Below the pieces are notes generated by a model that was not told the DNA's origin, made no database searches, and saw nothing but the letters and a program-made list of their open reading frames with translations. From assembly GCF_046600715.1 (NCBI RefSeq), contig NZ_JBJMAV010000001.1, positions 434,001-498,000 of the forward strand: a stretch of DNA of 64,000 nt, read 5' to 3'. The position numbers and the translations under genes are program-made. The stretch is from Lysobacter_C viscosus. Lineage in GTDB: Bacteria > Pseudomonadota > Gammaproteobacteria > Xanthomonadales > Xanthomonadaceae. How positions within the stretch are numbered: position 1 is the first letter of the stretch; every line of letters begins with the position of its first letter. Shown one piece after another: positions 25,365 to 36,206 of the stretch.

Positions 25365-26134
25365 CGCGTGTCGCCGTCGCGATCCATGAAGGCCCGCAAC
25401 GACTCGCCGTAGGCGGGATCACGATCCACCGTATTGTGCCCGGCCTCGGCCAGCGAGACGACGCGGGTCGATGACGCGGGTAGGGTGTCGATGAGATTTC
25501 GCGTGCTGGCGGCCGGGACGACGTCGTCGCGCTGCGCACGCACCACCAGCACCTCGCCTCCGAAGCCGGTCAGCGCGGCAGCCGTCTGGTACCGCTCGGT
25601 GAGCAGCCGCTCCACCGGCAGCCACGGGTAGTGGTGGCCTGCAACCGACGCCATGCGGTCGAACGGGGTCACCAGCGCCAGCTTGCGGACCGGCCGCATG
25701 GAGGCCACGTGCGCGGCGACCCCACTGCCCAGGCTGCGGCCGATCAGGTCGACGGTGGCGTGGCGCGACGCGGCGTGGTCGAAAAACACCAGCGCATCGC
25801 CCTGCAATGCGGCCTCGCGGGGTTCTCCCTCGCTGGCACCGTAGCCGCGATATGCCGGCAGGTAGACGGTGTGCCCCGGGAACCACTTCGCGAACGCTTC
25901 GCGATTGAACTGGACGGACTCGGCGTTCCCCCCGAAATAGACGATCGCGCGCGCTTGGCCCGGGTTGACGACCCAGGCACGCAGCTTCAGGTCTTCCACA
26001 ACCAGGGTCAGGTCGGTCTCGTTGGCCGGTGCACGGGTCAGTGCGGGGAAGTACATCAGGTCGCGCTGGCGCAGGGCGACCAGCACGCACATCGCCAGGT
26101 AGACGGCCACCACCAGCAACAGGGGGATCAGCAT
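25361..26134 (-). CDS. Membrane-anchored alpha/beta hydrolase
   Basis: The 257-residue protein starts with a hydrophobic anchor (MLIPLLLVVAVYLAMCVLVA) and has an alpha/beta hydrolase core: oxyanion region VYFGGNAES, nucleophile elbow IGRSLGSGVA, acid in RAQRDDVVP and His in AGHNTVD. It resembles the YfhR/BEM46 type of serine hydrolase, with substrate unknown. Longer versions from GTG codons at 26161 or 26185 are possible; the latter overlaps the stop of the DUF1244 gene upstream. The ATG was preferred because it places the signal anchor at the N-terminus. It ends at a CTAG shared with the convergent neighbour. Confidence 0.8.
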   Translation of the reverse strand: MLIPLLLVVAVYLAMCVLVALRQRDLMYFPALTRAPANETDLTLVVEDLKLRAWVVNPGQARAIVYFGGNAESVQFNREAFAKWFPGHTVYLPAYRGYGASEGEPREAALQGDALVFFDHAASRHATVDLIGRSLGSGVAAHVASMRPVRKLALVTPFDRMASVAGHHYPWLPVERLLTERYQTAAALTGFGGEVLVVRAQRDDVVPAASTRNLIDTLPASSTRVVSLAEAGHNTVDRDPAYGESLRAFMDRDGDTR

Positions 26135-26177
26135 CGGCCACGGCCCTGGGGGTCTGGCGGTCACGGCCCGGTCGGAC

Positions 26178-26489
26178 TCAGCCACCAGGGCCGCGCGTGG
26201 CGGCCTCGAACGCGGCCAGCTGCGCAGGCGTCGCCTCGGCCTGGTGCTTGGCCTTCCATTCCGCGAATGGCTGGCCGTACACGGTCTGGCGGGCATCGTC
26301 GCGGCTCATGGCGATGCCTTGCGACTCGGCCGCCTCGCGGTACCAGTCGGCAAGGCAATTACGACAGAAACCGGCCAGGATCATCAGGTCGATGTTCTGG
26401 ACGTCCGGACGCTGCTCCAGCAGGTGCTGGCGCAGGCGTCGGAAGACGGCGGCCTCGATAGCCGTGGTGGCAATGTCGTGCTGGTTCAA
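26178..26489 (-). CDS. DUF1244 family protein with TTG start
   Basis: The protein is 103 residues, all-helical in appearance, with the conserved FCRNCLADWYREAAE motif containing a CxxC pair and the terminal PFAEWKAKHQ. This matches DUF1244, a small conserved proteobacterial family of unknown role. The start codon is TTG at 26489; GGAG lies 7 nt upstream of it (GGAGACTGCCATTG), and no ATG is present near the conserved N-terminus. It precedes the hydrolase gene on the same strand and is divergent from folD. Confidence 0.85.
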   Translation of the reverse strand: MNQHDIATTAIEAAVFRRLRQHLLEQRPDVQNIDLMILAGFCRNCLADWYREAAESQGIAMSRDDARQTVYGQPFAEWKAKHQAEATPAQLAAFEAATRGPGG

Positions 26490-26563
26490 TGGCAGTCTCC
26501 AGGAGGGCGGGCGGGATGGGCGATAATGCGCGGCCCGACTCTAGCGCAGCGCCCACCATCCCA

Positions 26564-27436
26564 ATGACCCAGACAGGTACGGCCCGCATCCTCGACGGCA
26601 AGCGCATCGCCGAGGACCTGCTCGACAACCTCAAGGCCCGGGTCGACGAGCGGCTCGCGGCGGGCAAGCGGCCACCGGGGCTGGCGGTGGTGCTGGTGGG
26701 CAACGACCCCGCATCGTCGGTGTACGTGCGCAACAAACGGCGTGCAGCGGAAAAGGTGGGTATCCGAGCGATCGACCACGACCTGCCGGCCGACACCAGC
26801 GACGCCGAGCTGCTCGCGCTGATCGATCGCCTCAACGCCGACCCGGACGTCCACGGTATCCTCGTGCAATTGCCGCTGCCGGACCGCCGGGACGCCACCG
26901 CCCTGATCCATCGCATCGACCCGGACAAGGACGTAGACGGGTTCCACCCCGAGAACGTGGGGCACCTGGCGCTGCGCCAGTTCGGACTGCGGCCGTGCAC
27001 GCCGCGCGGCATCACGACGCTGCTGGGCTACACCGACCGGCCGGTGCGCGGCCAGAGCGCCACCATCGTCGGCGTGTCCAACCATGTGGGCCGCCCGATG
27101 GCGCTGGAGCTGCTGATCGCGGGCTGCACGACCACCAGCTGCCACAAGTTCACGCCTCCTGACGTACTCGAAGCCGCCGTTCGCGGCGCCGACATCCTGG
27201 TGGTGGCGGTCGGGCGGCCGCAGCTGATCCCCGGCGAGTGGGTCAAGCCGGGCGCGGTGGTCATCGACGTGGGCATCAACCGGCTGGACGACGGCCGGCT
27301 GGTGGGGGACGTGGGCTATGCCGCCGCGGCCGGGCGTGCCAGCTGGATAACGCCCGTGCCGGGCGGGGTCGGGCCGATGACCGTCGCCACGCTGATGCAG
27401 AACACCCTGGAAGCAGCCGAGGCGTCGGACCCCTAG
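26564..27436 (+). CDS. folD: Bifunctional methylene-THF dehydrogenase / methenyl-THF cyclohydrolase
   Basis: A 290-residue one-carbon enzyme that interconverts 5,10-methylene- and 10-formyl-tetrahydrofolate with NADP. Family landmarks: SSVYVRNKRRAAEKVGI (catalytic Lys), GILVQLPLP, DKDVDGFHPENVG, PCTPRGITTLL, VGVSNHVGRPMALELL and the terminal TPVPGGVGPMTVATLM. The ATG at 26564 gives MTQTGTARILDGKRIAEDL, as expected. Purine synthesis genes guaB and guaA follow, a sensible partnership since formyl-THF feeds purines, although the 118-nt gap suggests guaB has its own promoter. Confidence 0.97.
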   Translation: MTQTGTARILDGKRIAEDLLDNLKARVDERLAAGKRPPGLAVVLVGNDPASSVYVRNKRRAAEKVGIRAIDHDLPADTSDAELLALIDRLNADPDVHGILVQLPLPDRRDATALIHRIDPDKDVDGFHPENVGHLALRQFGLRPCTPRGITTLLGYTDRPVRGQSATIVGVSNHVGRPMALELLIAGCTTTSCHKFTPPDVLEAAVRGADILVVAVGRPQLIPGEWVKPGAVVIDVGINRLDDGRLVGDVGYAAAAGRASWITPVPGGVGPMTVATLMQNTLEAAEASDP

Positions 27437-27554
27437 CAATGGGCCGGGGGCAGCCTGCGCCGCCGCGCCCGGCTTTTCCGCGGGGTGGGCCACGGCCAGC
27501 AGGGCAGGGCCCGGACGGCGTACAATGGCGCGCTTCATCTCCCCGGGCCGCCCC

Positions 27555-29012
27555 ATGCTGCGCATCCAGGCTGAAGCGCTGACCTACGACGACGTATCGC
27601 TCGTCCCCGCGCATTCCACCGTCCTGCCCAAGGACGTCTCGCTCGAAACCCGCGTCACCCGCGACCTGGTCATCCGCCTGCCGATCCTCTCGGCGGCGAT
27701 GGACACCGTCAGCGAGGCTCGCCTCGCCATCGCGCTGGCCCAGCTGGGCGGCCTGAGCATCATCCACAAGAACATGGGCCTGGAGCAGCAGGCCGCGCAC
27801 GTGGCGCAGGTCAAGAAGTTCGAGGCCGGCGTGATCAAGGAGCCGTTCACCGTCGGCCCCGAGACCACCATCGCCGAAGTGCTGAAGCTCACCCGTGCGC
27901 GCAACATCTCCGGCGTGCCGGTGGTGGACGGGGGGCAACTGGTCGGGATCGTCACCAGCCGCGACATGCGCTTCGAGAAGAAGCTCGACGACCCGGTTCG
28001 CCACATCATGACCAAGCGCGACCGCCTGGTGACGGTCAACGAAGGCGCCAGCGACGAGGAGGTGGTGCAACTCCTGCACAAGCACCGTATCGAGAAGGTG
28101 CTGGTGGTCAACGACGGCTTCGAGCTGCGTGGCCTGATCACCGTCAAGGACATCCAGAAGAAGTCGGACAACCCCAACGCCGCGTACGACAGCAGCGAGC
28201 GGCTGCTGGTCGGTGCGGCGGTCGGCGTGGGCGGCGACACCGAAGCCCGGGTGGAAGCACTCGCCGCGGCGGGCGTTGACGTGGTGGTGGTCGATACCGC
28301 CCACGGCCACTCGCAGGGCGTGCTGGACCGGGTGAAGTGGGTCAAGGCGCGCTTCCCGCAGTTGCAGGTGATCGGCGGCAACATTGTCACCGGTGACGCC
28401 GCCCTGGCACTGATGGACCACGGCGCGGACGCGGTCAAGGTGGGCGTTGGACCGGGCTCGATCTGCACGACCCGCGTCGTGGCAGGCGTGGGCGTACCCC
28501 AGGTCACCGCGGTAGCGATGGTCGCAGAGGCACTGCAGGACCGCATTCCGCTGATCGCCGATGGCGGCATCCGGTACTCGGGTGACATCGGCAAGGCGCT
28601 GGCCGCCGGTGCTTCCACGGTAATGGTCGGCGGCCTGTTTGCCGGCACCGAGGAGGCGCCCGGCGAAGCCGAACTGTTCCAGGGCCGCAGCTACAAGAGC
28701 TACCGCGGCATGGGCAGCCTTGGCGCCATGGAGATGGGCTCCAAGGACCGCTACTTCCAGGACGCATCCGACGCCGACAAGCTGGTGCCGGAAGGCATCG
28801 AGGGCCGCGTGCCGTATCGCGGCCCGTTGCGCAGCGTGGTCCACCAGCTGGCCGGTGGCCTGCGCGCGACGATGGGGTATGTCGGATGCGCCACGATCGA
28901 GGACATGCGCAAGAAGCCCGGCTTCGTCCGCATCACCGGTGCAGGCTCGAGGGAGAGCCACGTGCACGACGTGCAGATCACCAAAGAGCCGCCGAACTAC
29001 CGGGCAGGGTGA
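27555..29012 (+). CDS. guaB: IMP dehydrogenase
   Basis: This enzyme of 485 residues oxidises IMP to XMP with NAD, the committed step to GMP. The barrel is interrupted by two CBS domains at about residues 93-205 (PFTVGPETTIAEVL and LVTVNEGASDEEVV). The catalytic Cys lies in the loop GPGSICTTRVVAGVG, followed by the flap region SYKSYRGMGSLGAM. The ATG at 27555 gives the standard MLRIQAEALTYDDVSLVPAHS N-terminus; an in-frame ATG ten codons upstream is less likely. guaA follows 103 nt later. Confidence 0.98.
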   Translation: MLRIQAEALTYDDVSLVPAHSTVLPKDVSLETRVTRDLVIRLPILSAAMDTVSEARLAIALAQLGGLSIIHKNMGLEQQAAHVAQVKKFEAGVIKEPFTVGPETTIAEVLKLTRARNISGVPVVDGGQLVGIVTSRDMRFEKKLDDPVRHIMTKRDRLVTVNEGASDEEVVQLLHKHRIEKVLVVNDGFELRGLITVKDIQKKSDNPNAAYDSSERLLVGAAVGVGGDTEARVEALAAAGVDVVVVDTAHGHSQGVLDRVKWVKARFPQLQVIGGNIVTGDAALALMDHGADAVKVGVGPGSICTTRVVAGVGVPQVTAVAMVAEALQDRIPLIADGGIRYSGDIGKALAAGASTVMVGGLFAGTEEAPGEAELFQGRSYKSYRGMGSLGAMEMGSKDRYFQDASDADKLVPEGIEGRVPYRGPLRSVVHQLAGGLRATMGYVGCATIEDMRKKPGFVRITGAGSRESHVHDVQITKEPPNYRAG

Positions 29013-29115
29013 GGCGAGGGCGGGGAGCAGGAATTCCCTCCATCCCCCGAAACGCCCTGCCGGACTTTTCTGGTTCCTTCTCCCCCCCCTGTTCCCCATC
29101 TCCTGCACCAGCCCC

Positions 29116-30680
<1,565 letters not shown>

Positions 30681-30681
<1 letters not shown>

Positions 30682-30717
30682 TCGGCCTGCTCGCGAGCCA
30701 CATGCTCGCAGGCCGAC
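30681..30717 (+). terminator. Long hairpin at the guaA 3' end
   Basis: GTCGGCCTGC and GCAGGCCGAC pair over 10 bp, with an inner GAGC/GCTC pair extending the stem. It begins at the last base of the guaA stop codon. There is no T run, so it is either a non-canonical terminator or an RNA stabiliser. Confidence 0.5.
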
Positions 30718-30817
30718 GACTGACCGGCCATGGATGGCCGGGCCGGACGATCCGAAGAGGAAAGTGCAGCGCCAGGGATGGCCGTTCCGAACTTGACCAA
30801 GCCCCTTCGGAGTGAGC

Positions 30818-31324
30818 GTGTCGAATCCAGGAGCGGTAGCCGCTGCCGACGAGCACTGGATGCGCCACGCGCTGGCGCTGGCCGACCGCGCCGAGCGCGA
30901 GGACGACGAGATCCCGGTCGGAGCCGTCCTGGTCTCCGCCGATGGAGAGGTGCTTGGGGAAGGCTGGAATCGCAATATCACCGAGCATGACCCGACCGCA
31001 CATGCCGAGATCGTGGCCATGCGGCAGGCCGGTCGTCGGCTCGGCAACCACCGGCTGTTGTGCAGCACCCTCTACGTCACCCTCGAGCCGTGTGCGATGT
31101 GCGCCATGGCGATGGTGCATGCGCGCATCGCACGTGTCGTATTCGGCGCCCATGACCCGAAGACCGGCGCGGCTGGCAGCGTGTTCGACCTGCTGGCCGA
31201 CCCACGCCACAACCACCGTGTCGAAGTGGTCGGCGGCGTGCTGGGCGAGGAAGCCGGGGGCAAGCTCACGGCATACTTCCGGCGCAAGCGACGGAAGCCG
31301 GCCGCGGGGCAAGGCGGCGCCTGA
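30818..31324 (+). CDS. tadA: tRNA-specific adenosine deaminase TadA
   Basis: This 168-residue enzyme converts A34 to inosine in tRNA-Arg(ACG). It has the zinc-deaminase motifs HAE (His62 and the catalytic Glu64, in PTAHAEIVAM) and PCAMC (Cys92, Cys95), plus the FGAHDPKTGAAGS loop. The GTG at 30818 was chosen because GGAG ends 5 nt upstream; another GTG at 30812 lies within that Shine-Dalgarno. The C-terminus ends in the basic stretch YFRRKRRKPA. The gene stands alone, 136 nt after guaA. Confidence 0.95.
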   Translation: MSNPGAVAAADEHWMRHALALADRAEREDDEIPVGAVLVSADGEVLGEGWNRNITEHDPTAHAEIVAMRQAGRRLGNHRLLCSTLYVTLEPCAMCAMAMVHARIARVVFGAHDPKTGAAGSVFDLLADPRHNHRVEVVGGVLGEEAGGKLTAYFRRKRRKPAAGQGGA

Positions 31325-31343
31325 CCGCGGCCAGTGCGTTGAC

Positions 31344-31371
31344 CTGTAGGCGCGGCTTCGGCGGCGATCGG
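31344..31371. repeat. Degenerate Xanthomonadaceae-type palindromic repeat
   Basis: CTGTAGGCGCGGCTTCGGCG and the following GCGATCGG resemble the family repeat TGTAGGAGCGGCTTCAGCCG-CGATCG with one deletion and a few substitutions. It sits in a 193-nt gap between tadA and the DUF2721 gene that otherwise shows nothing. A second copy lies after kmo. Confidence 0.5.
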
Positions 31372-31517
31372 CGCGGTGGACGCACGTCCAGGTCACGTTC
31401 GCGGCCGAAGGCGCCCGTCTGTTACGGATCCGGCATCGCCAGCCATGCGTCGAGCGCGACTGCGCCGCCCCCGGCGGCGGCGAACCACCGCCGATCCCGT
31501 CCCGCGAGGTACGACGC

Positions 31518-31997
31518 TTACTCCGCCAGGTCCCGTCGCTTCGCCCGCGCGAGCCCGTGGGCATGGTCCATCTCCTCGTTGAGCGCGGACACGGCCATCG
31601 CCGACTCGCGCGAGAGGTTGATGCTGGCGGCGAACATCGCCAATACGCCCAGCACCGCCAGGATCGTGGGCAGGCTCCCCAGCCGGTAGTCCAGGAACGC
31701 GTCGATCGCAACCGACAGGCTGGTGCCGACGAAGAAGCTGATCGCCGCGTACAGCAGCTGGCTCCCCCGCAGTACCAGGTTGGACCGACGGCGCTGCAGT
31801 TCTATCAGGCGATCCATCCGACGCGCCGCCGTGGCGTCCATGTCGCCCTCATCCAGCTCTCGCAGCAGGGCGCGCAGCCGGTCCACCACCCGCGCAAGGC
31901 GGTTGTTGGCGGACATCAGCAGCGATGCGGTCGCGGTCAGGAAGAAGGCCGGTGCCAGCATGGCGGTCAGGATTGCGTAATGGGTGTTCTGGAACAT
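31518..31997 (-). CDS. DUF2721 family membrane protein
   Basis: The 159-residue protein has one hydrophobic helix at the N-terminus (about residues 8-28), a charged amphipathic region with possible coiled-coil character (RLARVVDRLRALLRELDEGD, then RRMDRLIELQRRR), and two further helices (about residues 78-97 and 108-127). This matches DUF2721, small membrane proteins of unknown role. It lies alone between tadA and orn, divergent from orn. Confidence 0.8.
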   Translation of the reverse strand: MFQNTHYAILTAMLAPAFFLTATASLLMSANNRLARVVDRLRALLRELDEGDMDATAARRMDRLIELQRRRSNLVLRGSQLLYAAISFFVGTSLSVAIDAFLDYRLGSLPTILAVLGVLAMFAASINLSRESAMAVSALNEEMDHAHGLARAKRRDLAE

Positions 31998-32063
31998 CCG
32001 TGGCGGCTCTTGCGGGGTCGGGGCTCGGCTATCATGCCGCTACACGGACACGGCGGGGAGCCC

Positions 32064-32636
32064 ATGGCTGGGAAGAATGCAAACGATCAGCGGCTGATCT
32101 GGATCGACCTGGAGATGACCGGGCTGGACACGGTCAACGACTCGATCCTCGAGATCGCGACGGTGGTGACCGACCCCGACCTCAACGTGCTGGCCGAGGG
32201 GCCGGAGCTGGCGATCCGCCACCCGCTGCAGCGGCTGGAGGCCATGGACGAGTGGAACCGCAACCAGCACCGCAAGTCCGGGCTGTGGAACCGTTCGCTG
32301 GAGCAGGGGGTTTCCGCGGAGGAAGCGGAGGCGCGCACGCTGGCGTTCCTCAACGAGTGGGTGCCGGCCAGCGCCTCGCCGATGTGCGGCAACTCGATCT
32401 GCCAGGACCGGCGCTTCCTGCATCGCGAGATGCCGGCGCTCGAGCGCCACTTCCACTATCGCAACCTCGACGTCAGCACGCTCAAGGAGCTGGCGCGCAG
32501 GTGGGCGCCCGAGGTGATGGCCGGGGTCGGCAAGGAGGCCAAGCACACCGCGCTCAGCGACGTGCAGGACTCCATCGCCGAGTTGCGCCACTACCGCTAT
32601 TTCATGGGGCGCTTGAGCGGCCTGCCGCAGGGGTAG
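32064..32636 (+). CDS. orn: Oligoribonuclease
   Basis: A 190-residue DEDDh exonuclease that degrades 2-5 nt RNA and pGpG, the product of cyclic-di-GMP breakdown. Active-site motifs are LIWIDLEMTGLD (Exo I), SICQDRRFLHREMP (Exo II) and HTALSDVQDSIAELRHY (Exo III with the catalytic His). GGGGAG lies 3 nt before the ATG, rather close. The gene ends 5 nt before the convergent mscS stop codon. It is usually essential in gammaproteobacteria. Confidence 0.97.
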   Translation: MAGKNANDQRLIWIDLEMTGLDTVNDSILEIATVVTDPDLNVLAEGPELAIRHPLQRLEAMDEWNRNQHRKSGLWNRSLEQGVSAEEAEARTLAFLNEWVPASASPMCGNSICQDRRFLHREMPALERHFHYRNLDVSTLKELARRWAPEVMAGVGKEAKHTALSDVQDSIAELRHYRYFMGRLSGLPQG

Positions 32637-32641
32637 GCAGG

Positions 32642-33604
32642 CTACTTCGGGTCTTCGCTGGGTATGTGCCCCGGGTCGTCGACCCCGACGGCCCGTCGTC
32701 CCGGCGCCTGGTCGGCCGCTGCCGGCCGGGCCGTCGCATCCTCCACCAGCCTGTAGGCACCGCCGGCTGCCGCGTTGGCCGCGACATGGTGGTACATGTG
32801 CACGTCGCGCTGCGGGAAAGGGATGCTCACGCCGATTGCATCGAAGCCCTTCTTGATGCGCTCGGTCAACTCGCACTTGGCCACGAAGAAGTCGGCATTC
32901 GCCACGTGGCAGCGGATGCCGAGGTTGACGCTGTTATCGCCCAGCGCATAGACCAGCACGTCGGGCTCCGGTTCCGACAGCACCCGTTCGTCCTCACGCA
33001 TGATTCCCAGGGCCACGCCCCGGGCGGCATCGATGTCGTCGCCGTAGCCGATGCCGATGACCAGCTCGATACGGCGCATAACGTCCGGCGTCAGGTTGAT
33101 GATCGAGTCGGTGGTGATCAGGCTGTTGGGAAGCACGATGGTCTGGTTGTCCGGCCCGCGCAGCACGGTCTGGAAGATGCTGACCGATTCGACCTTGCCG
33201 GTCTCCCCGCCAATGGTGACCACGTGGCCGACCCGGAACGGCTTCAGCGAAACCAGCATTACGCCCGATGCGATATTGGACAGGGAGTCCTTCAGCGCCA
33301 GGCCGATCGCAAGGCCCGCCGCACCCAGCACTGCGATCATCGAGGTCATCGGCACCCCGACCACCTGCAGCGCCGCCAGCACCAGCACGACCAGCAACGC
33401 GATGTAGGCGGCCTTGCGCAGGAACAGTACCGCGGTGGGCTCCACTTCCGCCCGGGCAAGGCCCCGCTCGGCCAGCCCGGCGATCCACTTGGCGATGCGG
33501 ATGCCGATCGCGAGCAGCACCAGCGCGCCCAGCACGCGCAATCCAATCGAGGCCGCTGCCGCGGTCCAACCGGCGTCCTGCGCCGTACTCCACCATGCCT
33601 GCAC
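32642..33604 (-). CDS. mscS: Small-conductance mechanosensitive channel (MscS family)
   Basis: The 320-residue protein has three N-terminal membrane helices. The pore-lining third helix GAAGLAIGLALKDSLSNIASG carries the Gly/Ala-rich MscS signature, and a cytoplasmic vestibule domain follows (VGHVVTIGGETGKVESVSIF, then VLPNSLI). It releases solutes under hypo-osmotic shock. The start is GTG at 33604, with GGGAGGTGA 4 nt upstream. The C-terminal tail beyond the usual 286 residues is Pro/Ala/Asp-rich and probably disordered. A terminator after ppsA separates it from that gene. Confidence 0.92.
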   Translation of the reverse strand: MQAWWSTAQDAGWTAAAASIGLRVLGALVLLAIGIRIAKWIAGLAERGLARAEVEPTAVLFLRKAAYIALLVVLVLAALQVVGVPMTSMIAVLGAAGLAIGLALKDSLSNIASGVMLVSLKPFRVGHVVTIGGETGKVESVSIFQTVLRGPDNQTIVLPNSLITTDSIINLTPDVMRRIELVIGIGYGDDIDAARGVALGIMREDERVLSEPEPDVLVYALGDNSVNLGIRCHVANADFFVAKCELTERIKKGFDAIGVSIPFPQRDVHMYHHVAANAAAGGAYRLVEDATARPAAADQAPGRRAVGVDDPGHIPSEDPK

Positions 33605-33634
33605 GTCTCACCTCCCGTTCGAGCCAGTCTCTTG

Positions 33635-33664
33635 AAAAACGACGCCCCGCACAGGGCGGGGCGT
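33635..33664 (-). terminator. Rho-independent terminator after ppsA
   Basis: On the minus strand ACGCCCCGC and GCGGGGCGT pair over 9 bp with a short loop, followed by CGTTTTT. It lies 58 nt beyond the ppsA stop and just before the mscS start, so mscS must have its own promoter or rely on read-through. Confidence 0.85.
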
Positions 33665-33721
33665 GGGTCGTGCGCCGCCCGCAGGCGGGGCACGGGTCAT
33701 CGCGGTGTCACGAGGCCTGCA

Positions 33722-36112
33722 TCAGGCGTCCTTCGCACCGGATCTGGCCTTGGCCTTGGCCAGCCGGAGCCAGGTGTCGACCACGGTGTCGGGATTCAGC
33801 GACACCGACTCGATGCCCTGGTCCATCAACCACTCGGCCAGGTCGGGGTGGTCGCTCGGGCCCTGTCCGCAGATGCCCACGTACTTGCCCTTGGCGCGCG
33901 CGGTCTGGATCGCCATCGACAACAGCTTCTTGACCGCCGCGTCGCGTTCGTCGAACAGGTGCGCGACCAGCGCCGAATCACGATCCAGCCCCAGCGTCAG
34001 CTGGGTGAGGTCGTTTGAACCGATCGAGAAGCCGTCGAAAATTTCCAGGAACTCGTCGGCCAGCAGCGCGTTGGACGGCAGCTCGCACATCATGATGATC
34101 TTCAGGCCGTCCTTACCCTGCTCCAGACCGTTTGCACGCAGCACGTCGACCACCTTGCGGCCTTCGTCCAGGGTGCGCACGAACGGGATCATCACCCAGC
34201 AGTTGGTGAGGCCCATCTCCTGCCGCACCTTCAGCACCGCGCGGCACTCAAGCGCGAAGGCTTCGGTGAAGCTCGGGTCGACGTAGCGGCTGGCGCCGCG
34301 GAAGCCGATCATCGGGTTCTCCTCGTGCGGCTCGTAACGGCTGCCGCCGATCAGGTTGGCGTACTCGTTGGACTTGAAGTCGGACAACCTGACGATGACC
34401 GGGTTGGGTGCGAAGGATGCGGTGATCGTCGCGATGCCCTCGGCCAGCCGGTCCACGTAGAAGTCGACCGGGTCGCCGTATCCGACGATGCGCTCATCGA
34501 TCTGCTTCTTCGTCGCCGCGTCCTGGCTCGCGTACTCGAGCAGCGCCTTGGGATGGATGCCGATGTGGCTGGCGATGATCATCTCCAGCCGCGCCAGCCC
34601 GACGCCCGCGTTGGGCAGCATGGCGAAGTCGAATGCGCGCTCGGGGTTGGCGACGTTCATCATCACCTTGAGCGGCGCCTCGGGCATCTTCTCCAGGTCC
34701 GCCACGTGGCGCTCGAAGGGCAGGGCACCGTCGTAGATGAAGCCTGTGTCGCCTTCGGCGCAGCTGATGGTGACGGTCTGCCCGTCCTTGATGGTGTCCA
34801 GCCCGTTGCCCGTCCCGACCACCGCCGGTACGCCCAGCTCGCGCGCGATGATCGCGGCGTGGCAGGTGCGGCCGCCACGGTTGGTGACGATCGCGGCCGA
34901 GCGCTTCATCACCGGCTCCCAGTCGGGGTCGGTCATGTCGGCCACCAGGACGTCGCCCGGCTGCACGCGGCTCATGTCCGCCAGCGACCGCACCACGCGC
35001 GCCACGCCGCTGCCGATCCTCTGGCCGATGGCGCGCCCTTCGCAAATCACCGGGCCGCGCTCACCCAGCTGGAACCGCTCGAGCTGGGTGGGCTTGCCGC
35101 GCGACTTCACCGTCTCCGGGCGGGCCTGGACGATGAACAGCTTGCCGCTGACGCCATCCTTCGCCCATTCGATGTCCATCGGACGGCCGTAGTGCTTCTC
35201 GATGGTGATGGCCTGCCGCGCCAGTTCGTGCACGTCCTCATCGGTGATGGAGAACGCGTTGCGCAGGGCGAGTGGCGTCTCCTCGGTACGGACGCGCTCG
35301 CCCGGCGCGTCCGAATAGACCATGCGCAGCTGCTTGGCTCCGATGGAGCGGCGAAGGATGGCCGGCTTTCCTTGCGCCAGGGTCGGCTTGTAGACATAGA
35401 ACTCGTCCGGGTTGACCGCGCCCTGGACGACCATTTCGCCAAGACCGTAGCTGCCGGTGATGAAGACCACCTCGCGGAAGCCGGACTCGGTGTCCAGGGT
35501 AAACAGCACGCCCGACGCGCCCACGTCGGAGCGCACCATCAACTGCACGCCCGCCGACAGGAACACGTCTTCGTGCTTGAAGCCATGGTGCACGCGATAC
35601 GCAATGGCGCGGTCGTTGTAGAGGCTGGCGAAAACCTCCTTGACCTTGCGGACGACGTCGTCCTCGCCGGTGACGTTGAGGAACGTCTCCTGCTGGCCGG
35701 CGAACGACGCATCCGGCAGGTCCTCGGCGGTCGCCGACGACCGTACCGCCACCGCGACCTCGCCGCCGCCGTTCTCGGCGCACAGTTGACGGTAGGCCGT
35801 GCGGATGTCGGCATCCAGCCCCGGTTGCAGCGGGGCATCGATCACCCAGCCGCGGATCTCGCCGCCTGCCGCGGTCAGGGCCGCGACGTCCTCCACGTCC
35901 AGCGTGGCAAGCCGGTCGAAGATGCGGTGATGCAGGTCGTTGTGGGCGATGAAGTCCTTGAACGCCTCGGCCGTGGTGGCAAACCCGCCGGGCACCGATA
36001 CGCCCAGCCCTGCGAGGTGGCCGATCATCTCGCCGAGCGACGAGTTCTTGCCGCCCACGCGGGCCAGGTCGTTGAGGCGCAGCGCGTGCAGCCAGAGGAT
36101 GTTTTCGTTCAA
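33722..36112 (-). CDS. ppsA: Phosphoenolpyruvate synthase
   Basis: A 796-residue enzyme (E. coli 792) that makes PEP from pyruvate and ATP for gluconeogenesis. The N-terminal ATP-grasp domain includes LNDLARVGGKNSSLGEM and SSATAEDLPDASFAGQQETF. The phospho-His lies in GGRTCHAAIIARELG, and the C-terminal PEP domain has FSIGSNDLTQLTLGLDRDS and GICGQGPSDHP. The start codon is TTG at 36112, giving MNENILWLHALRLNDLARVG; GGAG lies 9 nt upstream and no ATG is close. Divergent ppsR encodes its regulatory kinase/pyrophosphorylase. Confidence 0.97.
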   Translation of the reverse strand: MNENILWLHALRLNDLARVGGKNSSLGEMIGHLAGLGVSVPGGFATTAEAFKDFIAHNDLHHRIFDRLATLDVEDVAALTAAGGEIRGWVIDAPLQPGLDADIRTAYRQLCAENGGGEVAVAVRSSATAEDLPDASFAGQQETFLNVTGEDDVVRKVKEVFASLYNDRAIAYRVHHGFKHEDVFLSAGVQLMVRSDVGASGVLFTLDTESGFREVVFITGSYGLGEMVVQGAVNPDEFYVYKPTLAQGKPAILRRSIGAKQLRMVYSDAPGERVRTEETPLALRNAFSITDEDVHELARQAITIEKHYGRPMDIEWAKDGVSGKLFIVQARPETVKSRGKPTQLERFQLGERGPVICEGRAIGQRIGSGVARVVRSLADMSRVQPGDVLVADMTDPDWEPVMKRSAAIVTNRGGRTCHAAIIARELGVPAVVGTGNGLDTIKDGQTVTISCAEGDTGFIYDGALPFERHVADLEKMPEAPLKVMMNVANPERAFDFAMLPNAGVGLARLEMIIASHIGIHPKALLEYASQDAATKKQIDERIVGYGDPVDFYVDRLAEGIATITASFAPNPVIVRLSDFKSNEYANLIGGSRYEPHEENPMIGFRGASRYVDPSFTEAFALECRAVLKVRQEMGLTNCWVMIPFVRTLDEGRKVVDVLRANGLEQGKDGLKIIMMCELPSNALLADEFLEIFDGFSIGSNDLTQLTLGLDRDSALVAHLFDERDAAVKKLLSMAIQTARAKGKYVGICGQGPSDHPDLAEWLMDQGIESVSLNPDTVVDTWLRLAKAKARSGAKDA

Positions 36113-36206
36113 GGCGTCGATCTCCCGGGGGTTCGGGGCGAGGGCAGGGGGTGGAATGGGTTGGCGCCGACAGCGGACGCGGCCAAGCCGCTATGATCGC
36201 CCGGGC

